Source: Actinomyces timonensis DSM 23838
GTDB taxonomy: Bacteria > Actinomycetota > Actinomycetes > Actinomycetales > Actinomycetaceae
NCBI RefSeq assembly: GCF_000295095.1
Contig: NZ_JH806632.1
Location: 322,450-386,449 of the forward strand
Reading direction: 5' to 3'
DNA: 64,000 nt
In this document: piece by piece, positions 59,620 through 64,000 of the stretch
How positions within the stretch are numbered: the stretch's first letter is position 1
Layout: every line of letters starts with the position of its first letter
The notes under the pieces: model-generated
Databases searched by the model: none
What the model was told of the DNA's origin: nothing
What the model saw: only the letters and a program-made list of their open reading frames with translations
Position numbers and translations under genes: made by a program

Positions 59620-60117
59620 TCATTGGGGTGATGAGTCCCGGTGCTGGTCGCTCCCGCCCCCGGCGGTCGGCGGCGCGGTCGCGGCTGGATCGACGGTGAG
59701 GGCCCGCCCCCTGGCCAGCGTCACGACCTCCACGGCCGTGACCGCGATGAGGATGAGCGCGAGGGAGATGAGGAACCAGGGGCGGGAGAAGTCCTCCCGG
59801 TGCGGCCCGGCCAGCAGGACGACGCCGAGCATGACGGCGGTCTTCGCGCCGAAGGACAGCATGACGCCGCCGGAGGCCATGAGGGGGAATCGCTGCCACG
59901 GCACGAGGAGGACGACGGCGGTGATGGCGGTCAGCGCCAGGCCGGCGCCACCGCCCCAGGCAGCCCCGGCCAGGGCCCTCTCATTGCTCGCCGCTCCTGC
60001 GGCGAGGCAGGCCGCCGCCAGCGCCGTCCCGATGACGGCGACCCTCCGCCCGGCCGCGCGGAAGACGAGGGCGGTGGACTGGGCGGCGGGGGCTCGCGCG
60101 CCGTCGGGCGCGCTCAC
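59620..60117 (-). CDS. Membrane protein in the AtpI position
   Basis: 165 residues with four hydrophobic segments and a Pro/Gly/Ser tail. GTG 60117 overlaps the wecA stop (GTGA). It sits between wecA and atpB, where many Actinobacteria have an AtpI-like protein thought to help c-ring assembly. Similarity is weak; call by position and topology only. Confidence 0.6.
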   Translation of the reverse strand: MSAPDGARAPAAQSTALVFRAAGRRVAVIGTALAAACLAAGAASNERALAGAAWGGGAGLALTAITAVVLLVPWQRFPLMASGGVMLSFGAKTAVMLGVVLLAGPHREDFSRPWFLISLALILIAVTAVEVVTLARGRALTVDPAATAPPTAGGGSDQHRDSSPQ

Positions 60118-61331
60118 GGGTGCTCCCCGCCGGCGGCGTCGTCCTGGGAGGGCCCGGTGGGATCGACAGTCGCGTGGGGCCGCAGGCGCCGGGGGGCCGC
60201 GGACAGGAGCGCGCGGCGCGCCTGGTGGCGGGCCCGCTTCCGGGCACCGGGGCCGATACCGGGGATGACGTCGGTGGTCAGGGCCAGCGCGATGATGACG
60301 GCGATGAGCGCGCCGCAGGCCACGCGCTGCCAGGGCAGGATCGCCAGCGCCACGACGGAGAAGGAGCCGATGGCGGCCCACAGGTACATGGTGAGGACGG
60401 CCTGGCGGTGCGAGTACCCGCCCGCGAGGAGCCTGTGGTGCAGGTGGAGCTTGTCGGGGTGGAAGGGGCTCTTGCCCGCGAGCGTGCGGCGGGTGATCGC
60501 CATGATCATGTCCGTCAGGGGCAGCAGGAGGATCGCGACGGGAAGGATGAGGGGCAGGAACACGGGCACGGCCGAGGAGCCGGTGATCGTGCCGGGGTCG
60601 ATCTGGCCGGTGACGATGATCGTGCCCGCGGCGGAGACCAGGCCGAGCTGCATGGAGCCGGAGTCGCCCATGAAGATCGTGGCGGGGTTGAAGTTGTGGG
60701 GCAGGAAGCCCAGGCACACGCCGATGAGGGCGGCCATGACGGTGGCGGCGAGCGAGGTGTAGGCCTGGGGGCTGGTGGCCCGGGTGAGGATGTAGACGTA
60801 GATGAAGAAGGCCGTGGCGCCGATCCCGATGATCCCAGCGGCCAGGCCGTCGAGGCCGTCGACGAAGTTGACGGCGTTGATGACCACGATGATGACGAGC
60901 ACGGTGGCGGCCAGGGAGAGCCTGGAGGAGCCGATGGTCAGGCCCCCCACGGGGAAGGTGATGAGCTGGACCCCTTGGGAGGCCATGACGCCGGCGGCGA
61001 GGATCTGGCCCGCGAGCTTCGTCATCCAGTCGAGCTCCCACAGGTCGTCGACGACGCCCAGGAGGCACACGAGTCCCGCGCCGATGACCACGGCGCCGGC
61101 GCTGGCGTCGATCGTGCTGGCGAGGTAGGGGATGCGCGAGGCAACGGCGATGGCGGTGGCCAGTCCCACGAACATGGCGACGCCGCCGAGCCGGGGGATC
61201 GGCGCGGTGTGGACGTCGCGGTCACGCACGGGGGTGAGGGCGTGGGAGACGAGGGCGATATGCCGCACGATCGGCACGGACATGTAGGTGGCGGCGGCGG
61301 CGATGAGCAGGACGAGCAGGTAGACCCTCAT
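60114..61331 (-). CDS. wecA: Undecaprenyl-phosphate GlcNAc-1-phosphate transferase (WecA/TagO type)
   Basis: 405 residues, about ten or eleven helices. MraY-family motifs: an early DRDVHTAPIPRLGGVAMF, VVDDLWELDW (metal Asp pair, about 93), NAVNFVDGLDGLAAG (about 152) and IFMGDSGSMQLG (about 220). In Actinobacteria the enzyme starts linkage-unit synthesis for arabinogalactan or other wall glycans. Its ATG overlaps the tsaC stop by 4 bp. Confidence 0.93.
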   Translation of the reverse strand: MRVYLLVLLIAAAATYMSVPIVRHIALVSHALTPVRDRDVHTAPIPRLGGVAMFVGLATAIAVASRIPYLASTIDASAGAVVIGAGLVCLLGVVDDLWELDWMTKLAGQILAAGVMASQGVQLITFPVGGLTIGSSRLSLAATVLVIIVVINAVNFVDGLDGLAAGIIGIGATAFFIYVYILTRATSPQAYTSLAATVMAALIGVCLGFLPHNFNPATIFMGDSGSMQLGLVSAAGTIIVTGQIDPGTITGSSAVPVFLPLILPVAILLLPLTDMIMAITRRTLAGKSPFHPDKLHLHHRLLAGGYSHRQAVLTMYLWAAIGSFSVVALAILPWQRVACGALIAVIIALALTTDVIPGIGPGARKRARHQARRALLSAAPRRLRPHATVDPTGPSQDDAAGGEHP

Positions 61332-62125
61332 GCGCGGCCCTCCCCCGCCGGCCGCCGCGCCGAGCCCGGGGCCGGCGCGCTCGGGCCCGTCGCGGCGGCG
61401 AGCACGGGCGCGAGGATCTCCTCGATCCGGGGGGACGGGATGAGCCCCTCGCGCAGGACGCGGGGCCGGGCGGCGTCGTCGCCGGCGACGGAGACGATGG
61501 TCGAGGGGACGGGGCCCGGTGTGGGACCGCCGTGGATGAGCAGGATGCTGGGCTCGCCCCCCTCATCACCCTCAGCCCCCACGGCCGCGAGAGCGTCGGG
61601 AGAGCCGGTGACGCGCCCGGGGAAGGCGCGCGCGGCGCTGTCGGCGTCGGTGGCGGGCTCGGCTCCTGTGGGGTTCGCGCTGGTGACGGCCATGGGGCCG
61701 GCGGCGCGCAGGAGGGCGAGGGCCAGGGGGTGGTCGGGCATGCGCACGGCGATGGTCCCGCCGGTCTCCCCCAGGTCCCAGGACAGCGCGGGCGCGGCGT
61801 CGAGGACGATGGTGAGGGCGCCGGGCCAGAGCGCGTCCATGAGGGCGCGCGCCGCGGGAGGCGGATCGGCGACGACTCCGTCGAGCTGGTCGCGCCCCGC
61901 CACGAGGACGGGCGGGGGCATCTGGCGGCCGCGCCCCTTGGCGGCGAGCAGGCGGGCGACGGCGGAGGCGTCGGCGGCAGTGGTGCCGATGCCGTAGACG
62001 GTGTCGGTCGGGGTGATGACCAGGCCCCCGGCCCGGGCTCGAGCCGCCGCGGCGACGATCGCGTCAGCGCCGTCGTCGCTGCGCGCGGGGGCCGCGGCGC
62101 CCGTGGGGGAACTCGTCTGGGTCAC
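61328..62125 (-). CDS. tsaC: Threonylcarbamoyl-AMP synthase (Sua5/YrdC/TsaC)
   Basis: 265 residues from GTG 62125 (GTG 62182 is a longer alternative). YrdC fold with GGLVITPTDTVYGIGTTA (about 35-52), AKGRGRQMPPPVLVA and MAVTSANPTGAEPA. It makes the intermediate for the t6A tRNA modification. The C-terminal Sua5 domain is not evident; a basic tail follows. The usual prmC neighbour is absent here. Confidence 0.9.
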   Translation of the reverse strand: MTQTSSPTGAAAPARSDDGADAIVAAAARARAGGLVITPTDTVYGIGTTAADASAVARLLAAKGRGRQMPPPVLVAGRDQLDGVVADPPPAARALMDALWPGALTIVLDAAPALSWDLGETGGTIAVRMPDHPLALALLRAAGPMAVTSANPTGAEPATDADSAARAFPGRVTGSPDALAAVGAEGDEGGEPSILLIHGGPTPGPVPSTIVSVAGDDAARPRVLREGLIPSPRIEEILAPVLAAATGPSAPAPGSARRPAGEGRA

Positions 62126-62253
62126 GCCCCGTATCCTCGCACGGATCGCCTCGCGGGCCAGGCGCTGCCCGCGGCTTGTCACAGTGCTGTGAGCGTCCCA
62201 GGGGAGGGCTCCCGCAGGGGCGCCCGCGCGATCCCAGCGATGGAGGCGGGCTG

Positions 62254-63504
62254 TCAGCCGAGGTCGATGGCGAGGATCACCAGGCGCGTCGAGCCCTCGT
62301 CGGCGCCGGGCTCCTCGGCGGCGACGACGACGCGCACCGGCCCCGGCTCACTGGCCACCCCACCGGCAGAGCCCTGGGGAACAGGCAGGACCGCGAGATC
62401 GGAGTAGCCGAAGGGCTCGCCCGGGCCGGTGAGCCCGACCAGCGGGGCCCAGACGGGGCCGCCGGCGGTGGTGGGGCGGCCGATCGAGAGCCGGCCCGCG
62501 CAACGCGCGGCGGGATCGGAGGCGTGGGAGAGCAGGAGGGCGCCGTCGGGAAGGGCCGCCAGGCCCGCGTTGCAGCCGGGGTCGCTGAGCACCGGGACCG
62601 CCGTGGGGCGCGACCAGGTCCACCCGCCGTCGGCGCTCGTGGACTCCAGTCGGGTGCCGCTGTAGGCGGCGTCGCGCGCGCTCATGACGAGCAGGCTCCC
62701 GTCCTGGGCGGCGGGGGCGATGGCGTGCTCGTCGGTGCCGCTGGTGGCGGTTCCGCCGGCCAGGCTCGCGGCGGCGCCGTCCACCAGGGGGACGGGGGCG
62801 CCGAGGCGCCAGGAGTCGCCGGTCTCGGAGAGCAGGCAGGCTGAGCGCAGGGGCCGCGAGCCGTCCTCGCGCGGGGCGAGCGCGACGACCGCGGGCTGGA
62901 CGAGGCCGGCCGGGGTGGCGATGCCGTGCCCGGAGACGGGGAAGAGGACGGCGCCGTCGGGCCACTGCTCGCTGGGCAGGGCGGCGTCGGTGGCGTCGCG
63001 CCATCGCCAGGTGGCGCCCTCGTCGTGGGAGACGGCGTGGATGAGGCGCATGGTGCCCGGCTCGGGGGGATCGCCGGGGCTCCAGCGCAGCCGGGGAGAG
63101 CGGGCGCCGAAGAGCCCGGCGCCCGAGCTGGCCGCGGCGAGGAGGTGGAGGGCGCCGTCGGGCGCGGCGATGAGCGAGGGGTCGGAGATACCGGTCAGGC
63201 CGGGAAGGGCGGCGGGGTCGGGGTCCAGCGGGGACGGCTCGCCCCAGGTGGCCCCGCCATCGGTGGAGCGGCGCAGCCAGAGGCGGTTGGGGTTCGGCAG
63301 GTCGTCCGGGAGGGCGCCGCCCGCGGATCGCCAGGCCTCGCCGTCGGGGCGCGGGCGCAGGTCGTGGACGAGGAGGAGGCCACCGCTGGGCGTGGCGGCG
63401 AGCGCGGGGACGCGCAGGGAGCCGATGGGGGCGCCGTCGGCGCCGCGCGGGGCGGAAAGGACGGCCAGGCGCTGAACCTGTCCGGCGGTCCAGGGAAGGC
63501 GCAT
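62254..63504 (-). CDS. Sialidase-family (GH33-like) protein without signal peptide
   Basis: 416 residues with three Asp boxes (STDGGATW about 80, SHDEGATW about 158, SADGGWTW about 290) on a six-bladed propeller. An Arg in GSLRVPALAATPSGGLL near residue 31 fits the first of the sialic acid-binding triad. No signal peptide or wall anchor is seen, unlike secreted Actinomyces NanH, so it would be cytoplasmic; catalytic activity is uncertain. ATG 63504 has no clear ribosome binding site. Confidence 0.8.
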   Translation of the reverse strand: MRLPWTAGQVQRLAVLSAPRGADGAPIGSLRVPALAATPSGGLLLVHDLRPRPDGEAWRSAGGALPDDLPNPNRLWLRRSTDGGATWGEPSPLDPDPAALPGLTGISDPSLIAAPDGALHLLAAASSGAGLFGARSPRLRWSPGDPPEPGTMRLIHAVSHDEGATWRWRDATDAALPSEQWPDGAVLFPVSGHGIATPAGLVQPAVVALAPREDGSRPLRSACLLSETGDSWRLGAPVPLVDGAAASLAGGTATSGTDEHAIAPAAQDGSLLVMSARDAAYSGTRLESTSADGGWTWSRPTAVPVLSDPGCNAGLAALPDGALLLSHASDPAARCAGRLSIGRPTTAGGPVWAPLVGLTGPGEPFGYSDLAVLPVPQGSAGGVASEPGPVRVVVAAEEPGADEGSTRLVILAIDLG

Positions 63505-63522
63505 GGGAATAGGGGGTTCCTC

Positions 63523-64000
63523 TCAGACGATCCGGTGGGCGGCGGCCCAGCGGGTGAGCTCATTGCGGTTGGACAGCTGGAGCTTGCGCAGGACGGCGGA
63601 GACGTGGGTCTCAACGGTCTTGATGGAGATGAAGAGCTCGGAGGCGCACTCCTTGTAGGTGTAGCCGCGGGCGATGAGGCGCATGACCTCGCGCTCGCGC
63701 GCGGAGAGGCGGTCGAGCTCGGAGTCGGCCACGGCCACCTCGCCGGCCTGCGCGCCGAAGGCGTCGAGGACGAATCCGGCCAGGCGCGGGGAGAAGGCGG
63801 CATCCCCGGCGGCCACGCGCCGAATCGCCATGGCCAGGTCGGTGGTGGAGATCGCCTTGGTGACGTAGCCGCGGGCACCGGCGCGGATGACGGCGACGAC
63901 GTCCTCGGCGGCGTCGGAGACGGACAGGGCCAGGAAGCGGGTCCCGGTGGCGTCGGCGCAGCTGGCGGCGACCTCCGCCCCTCCCCCACCGTTGCCGCCG
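63523..64000 (-). CDS. LuxR/NarL-family response regulator (5' part beyond window)
   Basis: Reading continues past the right edge. The visible part has the end of a receiver domain (RFLALSVSDAAEDVVAVIRA, conserved Lys in YVTKAIS) and a full LuxR-type HTH near the C terminus: LSAREREVMRLIARGYTYKE and VETHVSAVLRKLQLSNRNEL. The phosphate-accepting Asp lies outside. The stop is at 63523, 18 bp before the sialidase start. Confidence 0.9.
   Translation of the reverse strand, partial: GGNGGGGAEVAASCADATGTRFLALSVSDAAEDVVAVIRAGARGYVTKAISTTDLAMAIRRVAAGDAAFSPRLAGFVLDAFGAQAGEVAVADSELDRLSAREREVMRLIARGYTYKECASELFISIKTVETHVSAVLRKLQLSNRNELTRWAAAHRIV

Overview
The window is 64 kb of very GC-rich DNA from an actinobacterium. 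It is most likely a member of the Actinomycetaceae (Actinomyces/Schaalia type). The evidence is the base composition, the frequent GTG starts, the 1-4 bp start/stop overlaps, and several gene blocks whose order is typical of Actinobacteria: adnA-like / DUF3107 / MiaE-like / rhlE; mgtE-like / DUF1003 / mrp / tatB / O-methyltransferase; and tsaC / wecA / atpBEFHAGDC / DUF2550 / nucS. The species cannot be named from the sequence alone. No rRNA, tRNA, CRISPR array, prophage or insertion sequence was found.

Layout. 1-4.8 kb holds a truncated AdnA-like helicase, DUF3107, a MiaE-like ferritin protein and a DEAD-box helicase. 4.8-11.4 kb holds MarC, a PHP phosphoesterase, a small monooxygenase, a Gfo/Idh/MocA oxidoreductase, an Xaa-Pro aminopeptidase, a VOC protein and a CDF metal exporter. 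11.5-19.2 kb holds a stress-protein-like membrane protein, an MgtE-like regulator, DUF1003, Mrp, TatB, an O-methyltransferase, DUF3117 and a LOG-like protein. 19.4-25 kb holds a phosphosugar mutase that overlaps, tail to tail, a four-gene Mn/Zn ABC importer. 25.1-30.3 kb holds a C39-like putative protease, ManC, a YihY/BrkB protein, a 2'-5' RNA ligase and galactokinase. 30.5-33.7 kb is a damaged MacAB-type efflux operon. 33.9-37.6 kb holds exonuclease III, acylphosphatase and a glyA-folD operon behind a recognisable ZTP riboswitch. 37.7-40.2 kb is a zinc-starvation locus: an MRF-like CobW protein divergent from five cysteine-poor ribosomal protein genes. 40.5-49.6 kb holds a YgiB/YgiC-like pair with an APC transporter, PurU, a DinB-fold protein, NagA, a winged-helix protein, the mismatch endonuclease NucS and a methyltransferase. 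49.7-64 kb holds an acyltransferase-like membrane protein, a lipoprotein, DUF2550, the complete ATP synthase operon, WecA, TsaC, a sialidase and a truncated LuxR-type response regulator.

Two patterns cut across the genes. First, a 22-bp repeat unit (core CGARACCGGGCGAWCAGCAC) occurs as single, tandem or inverted copies at six intergenic sites. Every copy lies just after a stop codon and reads in the same direction as the gene it follows; inverted pairs form perfect 25-26 bp stems. This is the best candidate here for an undescribed element. Second, about twenty genes have a -10-like hexamer only 6-7 nt before the start codon and no ribosome binding site, which indicates widespread leaderless transcription and often decides the start codon.

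Metal and one-carbon metabolism recur across the window: zinc-free ribosomal proteins, the MRF-like protein, a CDF exporter and a Mn/Zn importer on one side; ZTP riboswitch, GlyA, FolD and PurU on the other.
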